From contig DVNK01000037.1 in assembly GCA_018714445.1 (NCBI GenBank), positions 22,467-86,466 on the forward strand: DNA of 64,000 bases, read 5' to 3'. Within the stretch, counting starts at the first letter, position 1. Each line of letters starts with the position of its first letter. The notes beneath the pieces are model-generated. The model did no database searches and had not been told where the DNA came from. It saw only the letters and a program-made list of their open reading frames with translations. This document shows, piece after piece, positions 18,576 through 27,863 of the stretch. The DNA comes from Candidatus Fimadaptatus faecigallinarum. Its GTDB lineage: Bacteria > Bacillota > Clostridia > Christensenellales > Aristaeellaceae. The position numbers and the translations under genes are program-made.

Positions 18576-19559
18576 CTAGTCCAGTTGCAAATCGTCCACC
18601 TGCCATCCCGCGCCGCCCGGCGACGCCGCATATGCCAGCGGATGCACCCGCGCATAGCCCGGCGCGACCAGCTTCATAAGCCCTATCCGGCCCGGGCGGT
18701 TGCCGTACTTGAGCGCACAGCATGCGTCGTACCGGCCTATGAGCGCCCTGAGCGCCCCCAGCCGCGCTCGACCGGCCTCGCTCAGCAGCGAATACGCCTC
18801 CTCGTCCTGACCCAGCATCAGCGCCTGGCCCAGCATCAGCGCGGCACGCTCGGGCGAGTCGGCAGGCGTGGACTGCTCGCGCGCCACCGCCAACACCTGG
18901 CACGCATAGCCCCGCCCCGAGGGTCGCCATACCTCGCGCAGCACATGGCCCGCCTCATCGCCCGCCGCCCGCAACACCTGCACCCCGCCGCGCTCGGCCG
19001 GCGAGATCGCGCGGCCCATGACGTCCAGCGCCAGTGTGCCGCTCGTGGCATCGTATATCTGCGCGAACTCGCCCGCGTCACAGCGGCCCAGCAGCATTAT
19101 CCGGCCATCGGAAGTCTCCAGCACGCGCGCGTCGTGCGCACCGGCAGGCAGCCGCGCCTCCATCAGCACGCCGCCGCGCACCAGCCGCGCAACGCCCGGC
19201 GCGCCGTCGCCCGCTACCAGATACAGCTCGCATCCGCCCGCGCTGAGCCGCTGCGCGCCCGCCAGCACGCCTATGCGCCGCGGCGATATCTCCACGTCTA
19301 TCACCGACTCGGGCCAGGCGACTATATACATCTCCTCAATCGGCTCCGAGCCCGGCGCTATGTAGCCGCCCGCAAAGTTCAGTCGCCGCGATACCGGCAT
19401 GATCCCCGCGCGCAGCGGGTGATACTCCAGATACATCGCTCCCTGCGGCGCAACCGGCATCACCAGCGGTGCCGCCGCGCCACACTCGCCCGCCAGATGA
19501 CCATTTATGTACACAAGTCCCGCCGTGTCCGGCGATATATACAGCACTGGATGCGCCAT
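18576..19559 (-). CDS. Conserved-type hypothetical protein
   Basis: Soluble 327-residue protein without a signal peptide or membrane segment, and I do not recognise the family. The first ~230 residues look beta-rich, with repeated short strands and turns (for example GLVYINGHLAGECG and GRIMLLGRCDAGEFAQIYD), as in beta-sandwich or propeller-like sensors. The last ~90 residues are more helical (LMLGQALMLGQDEEAYSLLSEAGRARL) and end in a short beta section. Codon use matches neighbours. Start ATG 19559 has GGGAGG seven bases upstream. It is monocistronic, bounded upstream by a terminator. Confidence 0.7.
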   Translation of the reverse strand: MAHPVLYISPDTAGLVYINGHLAGECGAAAPLVMPVAPQGAMYLEYHPLRAGIMPVSRRLNFAGGYIAPGSEPIEEMYIVAWPESVIDVEISPRRIGVLAGAQRLSAGGCELYLVAGDGAPGVARLVRGGVLMEARLPAGAHDARVLETSDGRIMLLGRCDAGEFAQIYDATSGTLALDVMGRAISPAERGGVQVLRAAGDEAGHVLREVWRPSGRGYACQVLAVAREQSTPADSPERAALMLGQALMLGQDEEAYSLLSEAGRARLGALRALIGRYDACCALKYGNRPGRIGLMKLVAPGYARVHPLAYAASPGGAGWQVDDLQLD

Positions 19560-19612
19560 TGCGCCGCCTCCCTGCAAGTTGATTTCTGTTATACCTATTC
19601 GGTGGCAGACAC

Positions 19613-19660
19613 AAAAAGAACCGCAACGCGCGCATACTTTTTATGCCGCGCCTGCGGTTC
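19613..19660 (-). terminator. Intrinsic terminator of the DUF1893/ParB-like operon
   Basis: Minus strand GAACCGCA ... TGCGGTTC stem followed by TTTTTGTG, 150 bp downstream of the ParB-like gene. Confidence 0.75.
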
Positions 19661-19809
19661 AATTATCGTATATATATCGGATCATGGCGAGTGCGGCCCA
19701 ATGCCGCACAGGCGCGGGGCCTAATGCGCCGCCGGAACACATCCGTAAAGGCAAGCGGCTTGCCTTTACGCCTCCGGCCGGTCCCGCCGCTGCATGTGCC
19801 CACCGCGTT

Positions 19810-20277
19810 TCACCGGCGCGCCATTCCGTCAAAGCCGCGCCCGGCCAGCGCCCTGAACTCGCCGGCGTCGCGCGGATCGCTCGTCCAGACTATCGCCGCA
19901 CACCCGGTCGCGCCCAGGCGCGCATACGCCTCAAGCCGATGGTTGCCGTCGTTGACCGTGAAAACGCCGGCCGCATAGTTGACTATCAGCGGCGGCATGT
20001 CCTCGTCCGCGGCTATCGCGCGCATCAGCTCGGCCACATGCGCCTCAAAGCCCTGCGCGTCCACCTGAAAGCGCATCCCCGGCTCCGGGCCACAGCAGCG
20101 CTCAAGCAGCGCCAGCGGCAAAGTCAGCGGCCCCATGTACTGGCGTTTACAGAGCTTAAGGCCCTGCGAGAATGCCTCGTTGCGGCCATCGCTCGTAAGA
20201 TAGGCGTGTACCCAGTCCTCCAGCCGGCCCTGTGCGGCGTGCTCACGGGCCGACGTCAACGTGCGCGCATACTGCAC
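19810..20277 (-). CDS. ParB/sulfiredoxin-fold nuclease-like protein
   Basis: A 155-residue protein whose centre has a ParB/Srx-like signature: DMPPLIVNYAAGVFTVNDGNHRLEAYARLG, where the GNHR box normally binds nucleotide or phosphate. No HTH domain is present, so chromosome partitioning is unlikely. Start is GTG at 20277, behind GGAGGG located at the end of the DUF1893 gene and one base before its stop. A longer upstream frame exists, but it overlaps the DUF1893 gene and is of low complexity. The two genes form a tight operon. Confidence 0.7.
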   Translation of the reverse strand: MQYARTLTSAREHAAQGRLEDWVHAYLTSDGRNEAFSQGLKLCKRQYMGPLTLPLALLERCCGPEPGMRFQVDAQGFEAHVAELMRAIAADEDMPPLIVNYAAGVFTVNDGNHRLEAYARLGATGCAAIVWTSDPRDAGEFRALAGRGFDGMARR

Positions 20278-20278
20278 T

Positions 20279-20929
20279 TCAGCCCTCCTGCGCCGCGGTG
20301 GCGCTGCGGTCTTTGCACTCGGCGTCGCCGCGCGCTCCGGTTGCGGCATTTGACATGCCGCTATCGTCGACGGCCTGGCTATGGGCATTGCCCGAGCTCT
20401 TGCCGGCTGTGCCATCGGCAGCGCCGTCCATACCGGCCGCGCCTCCAATCGCGCCGCCCTGGCCGGCCGCCTGCGCGCGCAGCCGCTCCAGCGTCGCCGC
20501 TATCGCTTTATATGCCGCGTGCGGGTCGTCTATGCCGGTCACGGCCTGCTCCATCGGGCAAATACCGGTGCCGGTGCGGTTTATTATGCGCTCGGTCAGC
20601 GTCGTGCAGCTGTGCGCGATGCCATGTGCCTCCAGCACCTCGGCGCCGCCCTTGCTCATGACGGCCGAATACACCTCGCGCACGCCCGCCAGCACGAACA
20701 GCAGCGCCGCCGCGCGCCCGACTATCCGGTCGGCTGCCGAAAACCCCCTGAGATCTACCCCGGCCCCTATAAAGCCCATCATCGGCGCTATGCCCGCGCG
20801 ATCATCGGCGTATACCTTATCGCCCCGGCACAGCACACATGTATGCCCGTCGCGCTCCAGCAGCAGGCGCGCCCGCCGCACATCGGTCATGCCCGGCGCG
20901 CTCAGATCCTCTTTAACCGTATTTGCCAT
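20279..20929 (-). CDS. DUF1893 domain protein with low-complexity tail
   Basis: Residues ~15-145 match the DUF1893 pattern: RARLLLERDGHTCVLCRGD, ADRIVGRAAALLFVLAGVREVYSAVMS and INRTGTGICPMEQAV with the conserved Cys-Pro. Function is unknown; the fold resembles a deaminase-like domain. The last ~70 residues (from about 147) are an Ala/Gly/Asp-rich extension that homologues usually lack. The gene is followed at once by the ParB-like gene. The ribosome site is weak (AGG five bases before ATG 20929, GGAG 13 bases before). Confidence 0.8.
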   Translation of the reverse strand: MANTVKEDLSAPGMTDVRRARLLLERDGHTCVLCRGDKVYADDRAGIAPMMGFIGAGVDLRGFSAADRIVGRAAALLFVLAGVREVYSAVMSKGGAEVLEAHGIAHSCTTLTERIINRTGTGICPMEQAVTGIDDPHAAYKAIAATLERLRAQAAGQGGAIGGAAGMDGAADGTAGKSSGNAHSQAVDDSGMSNAATGARGDAECKDRSATAAQEG

Positions 20930-20952
20930 ATTTGCCTAATCGCTCCTTCGGT

Positions 20953-22032
20953 TCAGTCCATCCAGCTCTGGCGCTGCGCGCGTATCGCATCGCCGCTGTC
21001 CAGCGCCACGCCGGTAAGTATCGCAAAGTACATGTCGGTAAACTCATCCTCCAGTCCCCAGAACCCGGCGCCGCCCTGCGCATAGTCGGCCATGCGCGCC
21101 ATGCATTCGGCCACGGCCAGCTCGTCATCATACAGCCGCGCCGGCATGAACTGGTTCGTATACAGCCAGCCCATCGCGCCGCCGCTGACGCCCCTGAGAA
21201 ACAATCCCTGCAGATCCACGCCTGCGCCCGCCATCTCGCGCTTGAGTTCGACATTGCACGGCGTGAGCGGATCTATCATCCAGGTCGCCTGTTCGTTCAC
21301 TATTTCGCCGCGGCCGCCGCGTATCAGGAAGTAGTTGGAGCGCATGAACGAGCGGTGTTGCATGTCCTCAAAGTCGTTGACCGCCTGCACGTCGCCGTAG
21401 TCGAGCGTGACTACCTCCTGACGCGCGGCAAACTCGCTCTCGCCGACCGGATCGCCCGCGCGCCCCGGCCCCTTCAGCACCGCATGACTGTACGCCCGCG
21501 CCGTTATCACCGGCAGCCGCTGACCTGCGCCCAGCGCCAGCCGCATAAGGCTCACCGGATGATAGCGCGTAGGTATCGACATGCGCACATGATACACCTG
21601 CCCCAGCGCGCCGCTCCGTGCCAGTGCCAGCCGCGCCGCATTCAACGGCTGAAATTGATACTGTTCGGCAAACTGTATGCGCGCGCCCTTGAGCAGCGCG
21701 TACATATCATTCAACTCGTCCACGGTGCGCGCCCCGAACGTCTCGCACAGCGCCGGTATGCCCCGCTGCGCGCAAAAGCGCATCGCGTCAAACATCGCCA
21801 CGCCCTTCAGGCTCAGCACCATGTAGTCCGGCTTCAGCGCCGCCAGCTCATCCAGCGTGCTCACCAGCGGCACGCCCCGATCCGCAACGCTGGCGCGGCC
21901 CTTGTCCGAGTGGTACATTATGCCGCAAAGCTCAAACCGCTCCGGCAGCGCCGCACATATCCGCATGAAGAACTCCGCGCGCCAGCCCGTGCCCGCCACC
22001 GCCACGCGCGTGGGTTTGCCTGTGTATGTCAT
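20953..22032 (-). CDS. Gfo/Idh/MocA family oxidoreductase
   Basis: NAD(P)-dependent oxidoreductase of the sugar/inositol dehydrogenase superfamily. The 359-residue protein has an N-terminal Rossmann segment (TRVAVAGTGWRAEFF) and CETFGARTVDEL in place of the usual EKP motif. An alpha/beta C-terminal domain of normal length follows. Replacement of EKP by ETF makes the catalytic assignment uncertain; substrate unknown. Start ATG at 22032 follows GGAGG by six bases. It lies 23 bp upstream of the DUF1893 gene on the same strand and may be cotranscribed with it. Confidence 0.85.
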   Translation of the reverse strand: MTYTGKPTRVAVAGTGWRAEFFMRICAALPERFELCGIMYHSDKGRASVADRGVPLVSTLDELAALKPDYMVLSLKGVAMFDAMRFCAQRGIPALCETFGARTVDELNDMYALLKGARIQFAEQYQFQPLNAARLALARSGALGQVYHVRMSIPTRYHPVSLMRLALGAGQRLPVITARAYSHAVLKGPGRAGDPVGESEFAARQEVVTLDYGDVQAVNDFEDMQHRSFMRSNYFLIRGGRGEIVNEQATWMIDPLTPCNVELKREMAGAGVDLQGLFLRGVSGGAMGWLYTNQFMPARLYDDELAVAECMARMADYAQGGAGFWGLEDEFTDMYFAILTGVALDSGDAIRAQRQSWMD

Positions 22033-22239
22033 ATTCCGCCTCCGCAATGCCGGGCTTGCCGCGCGCGCCTGCGCGCCCGCCCCGCGCTATATATACGATA
22101 CACCTTTTAGCATACTCAAAGTCAAGCGCAACCCCGCGCTTTTTTGTGACAAAGCGCAGTTGCCATCGGAACACCTTTGCCGTGCCGCACCGGCGCCCGG
22201 GACCCGGCCACAAGCGGACAAAGGCGTGTAATCCCCGCC

Positions 22240-22668
22240 ATGCCGCGTCGAGCAAATCCTCGGCGCGCCGCAGGCACACCGCGGCCCATGCGCGTTGTCT
22301 TGCTCATCCCCGTGCATGACGCGCGTTTGGACGCAGTTTGCATTTGGGCGCAGTTAACCGTGCCCACGCCGCTTTGCAGCCAACCCGCGCCCCGTCTTTG
22401 GCGCACGCCGCAGGCATAGCACCGCCCATGCGCGCTGTCGTCCGCGCGCACCCACGCGTGCATGACGCGCATTTGGGCGCAGTTTGCCGCGTCCACGCCG
22501 CCTTGCAGCCAACCCGCACCCCGTCTTTGGCGCGCCGCAGGCACACCGCCGCCCATGCGCGCTGTCGTCCGCGCGCACCCACGCGTGCATGACGCGCATT
22601 TGGGCGCAGTTTACCACGCCCACGCCGCTTTGCAGCCAACCCGCGCCCCGTCTTTGGCGCGCGCCGCC
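22240..22668. repeat. 127-bp intergenic tandem array
   Basis: About 2.7 clear copies of a 127-bp unit (shared words GACGCGCATTTGGGCGCAGTT and GCAGCCAACCCGC), with a more diverged copy at 22240-22340. It fills the gap between the divergent oxidoreductase and fucosidase genes and stops about 25 bp before the fucosidase promoter. Confidence 0.85.
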
Positions 22669-22692
22669 CCATAAAAAGAAGCGCTGCCCTAA

Positions 22693-22721
22693 TTCACAGC
22701 ACCGCGCTGATCTGGTATAAT
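22693..22721 (+). promoter_or_regulatory. Sigma-A promoter of the fucosidase operon
   Basis: TTCACA (22693-22698), 17-bp spacer, TATAAT (22716-22721), 38 bp upstream of the start codon. Confidence 0.8.
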
Positions 22722-22759
22722 GTCAATGCGCTCAAGCGCACATGGAAGGAGGCGCGCAT

Positions 22760-24391
22760 ATGCCGGTAAATCGGATAGTTGACGAATCGGCTGCCGGAGC
22801 CGTGGACGGCCTGTCGGGCGATCGCAATACGCAGCAGATGTTGACCTGGCTCAAGGACGCCGGGTTTGGACTGTTCATACACTGGTCGGTAGACGTGCAG
22901 CTGGGATGCGTAATCAGCCACTCGCTGGTCGGTGCGTCGCGCGAGTACGCGGACCGGTTCTACGACGAACTGCCCCGCACGTTCAACCCCCAAAACTGGG
23001 ACGCCGATGAGGTGGCGCGGCTGGCGCGCATATCCGGAGCGCAGTACGCCGTGTTCACGACCAAGCACCACAACGGCTTTTGCATGTGGGACACCGCAAC
23101 CACGCCGTTTAACATAATCAATACGCCCTATGGCCGCGACATAGTGGCTCAGTACGTCCAGGCGTTCCGCGCGCAGGGACTCAAGGTGGGATTCTACTAC
23201 TCGCCTGAGGACTTCCGCTTCCTCTACGACAACGCTCAGACGATAACCCGCACGCCCACGTCGCCCTATCCCGCCGATGTCATGGCGCGTTACCGCGCAT
23301 ATCTGACAGCGCAGATGACCGAGTTGATGACAAAGTTCGGCAAGATAGACCTGATATTCTTCGACGGCGGCGAGCTGATGCGCGACGAAACCGGCGAAAG
23401 CCTGCAGGAGCTGTGCAAGCGCATAGCCTGGGACCTGCAGCCCGGCATACTCGTGACCCGCGGCGCGATAAAGACCCCCGAACAGTCGCTGCCCGGCGTC
23501 GGCATGAGCGAGACCTGGGAGGCGTGCATAACGCTGGCCAGCGCATGGGGCTATCAGCCCACAAACGAGATTTACAAGACCGGCTATCAGGCGATAGAGC
23601 TGCTGGCCACTACGCGCGCGCTGGGCGGAGCGCTGCTATTGAACATAGCGCCCGACTCCAGCGGCGCGATAAGCCCGATACAGGAAGGATTGCTGCGCGA
23701 GATAGGACTGTGGAACTTCATAAACCGCGAAGCAGTGCTGGGCGTGCGGCCGTGGATACTGGCGCGCGAGGGCGACGCGATCCTCATGCGCGGCGCACAC
23801 GGCGAGCTCTACGCCGTGCTCATGAACCAGCGCGACTGGGCGCGCGGCGAGCGGCGCGCATTCACGCTCAAGTCGGCGCGCATAACCCCCCAAAGCGAGA
23901 TAAGCGTGCTGGGCGCGTCGGGCGAGCTGACCGAGTACCGCCCCGACCTGGACGCCCGCACGTACATGGAGCAACGCCCCGACGGACTGCACATAGACGT
24001 CATGAACGCACAACGCGTGTACTGCGGCCTCAACTGGCCCAATCCGCTGGTCGTGCGCATAACCGCCGTCGAACCGGCGTTCACGCCCATGGAAGTACAC
24101 ACGCTGCCCGCACAGGCAGATAATGGCCGCGCGACACTGCGCGCGCATGTCGCGGATCTGGGCAGCTTTACCGCGGCGCGCGCGGGGTTTGAGTGGCGCG
24201 TATACCCGGGATTCGCGCGCGCCGCCAGCACTGAAGGCTGGCAGTTCACCGCAGCCGGCGATGTAAACGCGCCGGGCGACGTCGAACTTGCGCTGGGCGC
24301 ACTCGAACCCGGCGTCACATACCAGTACTGCGCCGTTATCGAAAACGACATGAACCGCATGACCGGCGAACTCGAACTGTTCACCGCATAG
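22760..24391 (+). CDS. Alpha-L-fucosidase, GH29
   Basis: Releases terminal alpha-L-fucose from glycans. The 543-residue protein has the GH29 core: GLFIHWSVDVQ near the N-terminus, ISGAQYAVFTTKHHNGFCMWDT, VGFYYSPEDF, and the nucleophile Asp in IDLIFFDGGE near residue 200. A C-terminal beta-rich domain of ~150 residues follows. No signal peptide is seen, so the enzyme should be cytoplasmic and act on imported fucosylated oligosaccharides. Start ATG 22760 has AAGGAGG upstream. Two UroD-like genes follow on the same strand. Confidence 0.92.
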   Translation: MPVNRIVDESAAGAVDGLSGDRNTQQMLTWLKDAGFGLFIHWSVDVQLGCVISHSLVGASREYADRFYDELPRTFNPQNWDADEVARLARISGAQYAVFTTKHHNGFCMWDTATTPFNIINTPYGRDIVAQYVQAFRAQGLKVGFYYSPEDFRFLYDNAQTITRTPTSPYPADVMARYRAYLTAQMTELMTKFGKIDLIFFDGGELMRDETGESLQELCKRIAWDLQPGILVTRGAIKTPEQSLPGVGMSETWEACITLASAWGYQPTNEIYKTGYQAIELLATTRALGGALLLNIAPDSSGAISPIQEGLLREIGLWNFINREAVLGVRPWILAREGDAILMRGAHGELYAVLMNQRDWARGERRAFTLKSARITPQSEISVLGASGELTEYRPDLDARTYMEQRPDGLHIDVMNAQRVYCGLNWPNPLVVRITAVEPAFTPMEVHTLPAQADNGRATLRAHVADLGSFTAARAGFEWRVYPGFARAASTEGWQFTAAGDVNAPGDVELALGALEPGVTYQYCAVIENDMNRMTGELELFTA

Positions 24392-24539
24392 CGGCCGGCG
24401 TTCAGCGCTGCATTGCGCGCCGGCATGCGGCGCATCGACGCCGCTTTGCACTCGCGCGACGCGCGCATCATCCAGCATCCCGCGCCCGCGCATCGTGCGG
24501 GCAGCCATATCACAGCCCTCACGGGCACAGGAGGACACA

Positions 24540-25490
24540 ATGAGCGACCTGCTAAAAGCGATAAGGTATCAGCATCCCGAACGCCTGCCGGTCAGCGTAT
24601 CGCTGCTGCCGGCGACATGGGCGCGCCACGGCGACGCATTGACGCGCATCTGCCAGCGCTATCCCGAGCTGTTCGGCAACGTGGCATCCGACGCCGCGAC
24701 CAGCTATTACACGCCGCCGTCCTACCACGCGGGTCAATTCACCGATCCATGGGGCTGCGTGTGGTCGAACGTGGCCGAGGGATACGAGTCGATAGTCACC
24801 GGGCACCCGCTGCCCCATCGCCAGGACGTGCGCAAGCTGCGCGCGCCCGACGTCGACATGGGCCTGCCCCACGGCTTCATGTTCCTTAGGCTAATGGACC
24901 TGCGCGGTTTCGAGGAGATAATGGTCGACTTTGCCGAAGAACCGCCCGAGCTGCAACTGCTGATAGACATAGTGCGCGACTACAACGTGCGCCAGATGAA
25001 GCTGATGCTCAAAAAGTCGCGCGACGAGCTGATATACGTGGGCGATGACAACGGCATGCAGGACGCGCTGCCCATCAGCCCCGCCAAGTGGCGCAAGTAC
25101 TTAAAGCCCGCCTACAAGGCGATTTACGACGTAGCGCATGCCGACGGCCGGCTCGTCTACATGCACACCGACGGCTGCATATTCGAGGTCATGCCCGACA
25201 TGCAGGAGGCCGGCGCCGACATGATCAATCCCCAGATACGCGCAAACGGCCTGGACAACCTCGTGCGCGTGTGCCGCGGCAGGATACCGATTAACCTCGA
25301 CCTGGACCGGCAGCTGTTCCCGTTTGCCTCGCCCGAGCGCGTGCGCGAACACATCTTCGAATGCGTGCGCGCGCTGTACCTGCCCGAGGGCGGACTGGGC
25401 CTGACGGCCGAATGCGGCGCGGACGTGCCGCTGGATGTGATCGACATGATCTGCCGCACGCTGAGCGAGGCGCGCGACTTCCACATTTGA
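24540..25490 (+). CDS. Uroporphyrinogen decarboxylase (URO-D) family protein
   Basis: A 316-residue TIM-barrel protein of the URO-D/methyltransferase-A superfamily. It ends with the family motif GLTAECGADVPLDVI, and has DELIYVGDDNGMQDALPISPAKWRKYLKPAYK in the middle. True HemE active-site Arg and Asp patterns are not obvious. Homologues in gut Clostridia usually sit in sugar loci rather than haem operons, as here next to a fucosidase; their role is not established. Start ATG 24540 has GGAGG five bases upstream. It is 13 bp from a paralogue downstream. Confidence 0.82.
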   Translation: MSDLLKAIRYQHPERLPVSVSLLPATWARHGDALTRICQRYPELFGNVASDAATSYYTPPSYHAGQFTDPWGCVWSNVAEGYESIVTGHPLPHRQDVRKLRAPDVDMGLPHGFMFLRLMDLRGFEEIMVDFAEEPPELQLLIDIVRDYNVRQMKLMLKKSRDELIYVGDDNGMQDALPISPAKWRKYLKPAYKAIYDVAHADGRLVYMHTDGCIFEVMPDMQEAGADMINPQIRANGLDNLVRVCRGRIPINLDLDRQLFPFASPERVREHIFECVRALYLPEGGLGLTAECGADVPLDVIDMICRTLSEARDFHI

Positions 25491-25503
25491 GGAGGCGGTG
25501 CGA

Positions 25504-26585
25504 ATGGCACATGACGATTTCAGCCCCGACTACCGCCATGTCGTCGACGCGGCGCACAACCGCGCGGCGGCCCGGTTCCCCTCTACGAGCACATAATCGG
25601 CGAAAAGGTCATATACGAAACCACGGGCACCCGCCCATATCAGGCGATAGAGTCCCCGGATCCCGCCGAGCGCCTCCATGCGTTTGCGCAGCTCTGGGAG
25701 TTCTGGCGCAAGATGGGCTATGACACCGCTTCGGTCGAGTTCTGCATAACCCCGATACTGCCCGGCGGCGGCGCGCTGGGCGCGCACAGGCCCGGCGCAA
25801 TACACACCCGCGCAGACTTCGACCGCTACCCCTGGGACGAACTGGAGGACATGTACTTCGAGCGCTACGGCGCTCAGCTGGACGCGCTCAGGGACAGCCG
25901 CCCCGCAGGCATGAAGGCCGTAGGCGGCGTGGGCAACGGTGTATTCGAATGCGTACAGGATCTGACCGGATACGAGAACCTCTGCTACATGCGCTACGAC
26001 GACCCGGAACTGTACGCGGCGCTGTTTGAACGCATGGGCCGCGTACAGCGCGCGATATGGCGCAGGTTCCTGGCGCGCTATTCGGATGCGTACTGCGTGC
26101 TGCGGTTCGGCGACGACCTGGGCTTCAACACGTCCACGCTGCTGCCGCGCGAGGACATAGTGCGCCTGGTGCTGCCGCAGTATCGCGCGATAACCGACCT
26201 GGTGCACGCATCGGGCCGGCCGTTTCTGCTGCACTCGTGCGGCAACCTGTTCAGCGTATTTGACGACATTATAGACCTGGCAAACATAGACGCCAAGCAC
26301 TCCAACGAGGACTCGATAGCGCACTTTGCAGTGTGGGTCGAGCGCTATGGCGCGCGCATAGGCAACTTTGGCGGCGTGGACACCGACGTGCTGTGCCGGC
26401 AGGACGAGCAGACCATTCGCCAGTACGTGCTGGACTGCCTGGAGCGCACGCGCCACGGCGGCGGCATCGCATTCGGCTCGGGCAACTCGATACCCGACTA
26501 CGTGCCGACCGAAGGGTTTTTGGCGATGGTGAACACTGTGCGCAGCTGGCGCGGCGATACGGGGCGCGCCGAGCGCAGGTACTGA
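25504..26585 (+). pseudogene. Second URO-D family gene, frameshifted near 25574
   Basis: A good start (GGAGG eight bases before ATG 25504) opens a frame MAHDDFSPDYRHVVDAAHNR that hits TAA at about 25594. The family sequence continues one frame over (PVPLYEHIIGEKVIYETTG...), and runs to 26585 through KMGYDTASVEF, VLRFGDDLGFN and GIAFGSGNSIPDYVP. Restoring one G in the CCCGG run near 25574 would join both parts into a ~360-residue protein. So it is either a sequencing error or a recent mutation. If it were intact it would pair with the gene at 24540. Confidence 0.8.
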
Positions 26586-26638
26586 CGGGCAGGCTGCCGG
26601 CGGCTGGGTATGAGCGGCATCAACTGATGTTGCCCCGA

Positions 26639-26915
26639 CGCTTCCACTGGCGGCTATGAGCGTGCGGCATGCATTGATATGTGCACCTGCGCTTGCCACT
26701 GGCGGTTATGAGCGCGCGGCATGCATTGATATGTGCACCTGCGCTTGCCGATAGCGGTTTTGAGGTGCGGCATGCGTTGGCATGTGCACCCTCGCTTGCC
26801 GATGGTGGCTATGAGCGCACGGTATGCGTTGATATGTGCACCTGCGATTGTCGCTGGCGGCTCTGAGCGTGCGGCATGCATTGACATGTGCACCTACACT
26901 TGCCACAGATGGCTT
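26639..26915. repeat. 52-bp intergenic tandem array
   Basis: Five to six copies of a 52-bp unit (shared words GCGGCATGCATTGATATGTGC). No gene occurs between 26586 and 27144; the part after the array is plain sequence up to the terminator at 27102. Confidence 0.9.
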
Positions 26916-27101
26916 AATATATACGTCCAGGCAGCACATACGGATGCGTCCACTGCGGTTTATGAGCCGATATGCGTGGGCGATGCAAGTCGCGCCAGAA
27001 CTCCACGGCCATGTAGCGCGCAGTGTACAGTAGATCATATTCCCAATAGCGCCCACCGAAAACGCGGCATATGGTATGCCGCCACGGCAGGCATATAAAA
27101 G

Positions 27102-27135
27102 GACGCGCGGCTTTTTGGTGAGCCGCGCGTCGGTT
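27102..27135. terminator. Bidirectional intrinsic terminator
   Basis: GACGCGCGGCT and AGCCGCGCGTC arms; TTTTT follows on the plus strand and TTTT on the minus strand. It separates the convergent URO-D and cvpA operons. Confidence 0.85.
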
Positions 27136-27144
27136 TTTGCCGCG

Positions 27145-27849
27145 CTAGAGCGCGGCCTTGATGATCGAAGTTATGAAGTTTGATTCCAGGAAGTGCGCGC
27201 CGAGCATCGACGCATTTATGTAGTCGCTTATCGCCTGTACCGGCAGCGCCGTCAGCAGTATCGGCACCAGCGTGAACAGCAGAAATACCAGGAAGTATCC
27301 CCGCACAAAGCCCAGCACGCCGCCGGTTATCGCGTCAAAGTGCTTCAGCGCCGGGAACTTGAACACGTAGTTGAGCAGCGCAACCAGCAGGTTCAGCGCC
27401 AGAAAGCACACTATGAACACGCCCAGGAAGCATACCACGTTTAAGACCACTGTGACTATAGTCTGATTTACGTAATCGCCTATCGTGGTAAGGTCTATGC
27501 CGGCGAACGCCTGCGTGGCCACGTTCTGGCGCAGCAGCGCGTCAAACGGCGCGGGCAGCGATATGGAATCTATCGCGCTTTGTATGAGCGAATCGCTGGC
27601 CTGGGCGACCTGCGTGCGCGCCACGCCCGTGCCCAGCTTGGACGCCGCGTCGGTGTAATAGTACAGCGTGTCCAGTATGCCGTCGTTACTCAGCAGCGCG
27701 CTGGTTATCGAGGGGTATATCGTGTACGACGCCACCCACGATATGAAAAAATTGGCGGTGGACATAAGCGACGATATGAAGCCCCGGTACATGCCCGATA
27801 TCACCGTTATCGCGATTATGCCTATTATCACAATGTCTACAACGTTCAT
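27145..27849 (-). CDS. CvpA family membrane protein
   Basis: The 234-residue inner-membrane protein has about four hydrophobic segments, an N-terminal VDIVIIGIIAITVISGMYRGF and the late VLGFVRGYFLVFLLFTLVPI that typify CvpA/colicin V production proteins. Their role in Gram-positives is linked to envelope homeostasis but is not settled. Start ATG 27849 has GGAGG four bases upstream and lies 14 bp after the upstream DUF5711-like gene, indicating a two-gene operon. Confidence 0.88.
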   Translation of the reverse strand: MNVVDIVIIGIIAITVISGMYRGFISSLMSTANFFISWVASYTIYPSITSALLSNDGILDTLYYYTDAASKLGTGVARTQVAQASDSLIQSAIDSISLPAPFDALLRQNVATQAFAGIDLTTIGDYVNQTIVTVVLNVVCFLGVFIVCFLALNLLVALLNYVFKFPALKHFDAITGGVLGFVRGYFLVFLLFTLVPILLTALPVQAISDYINASMLGAHFLESNFITSIIKAAL

Positions 27850-27863
27850 AAGTCCTCCTCAGG

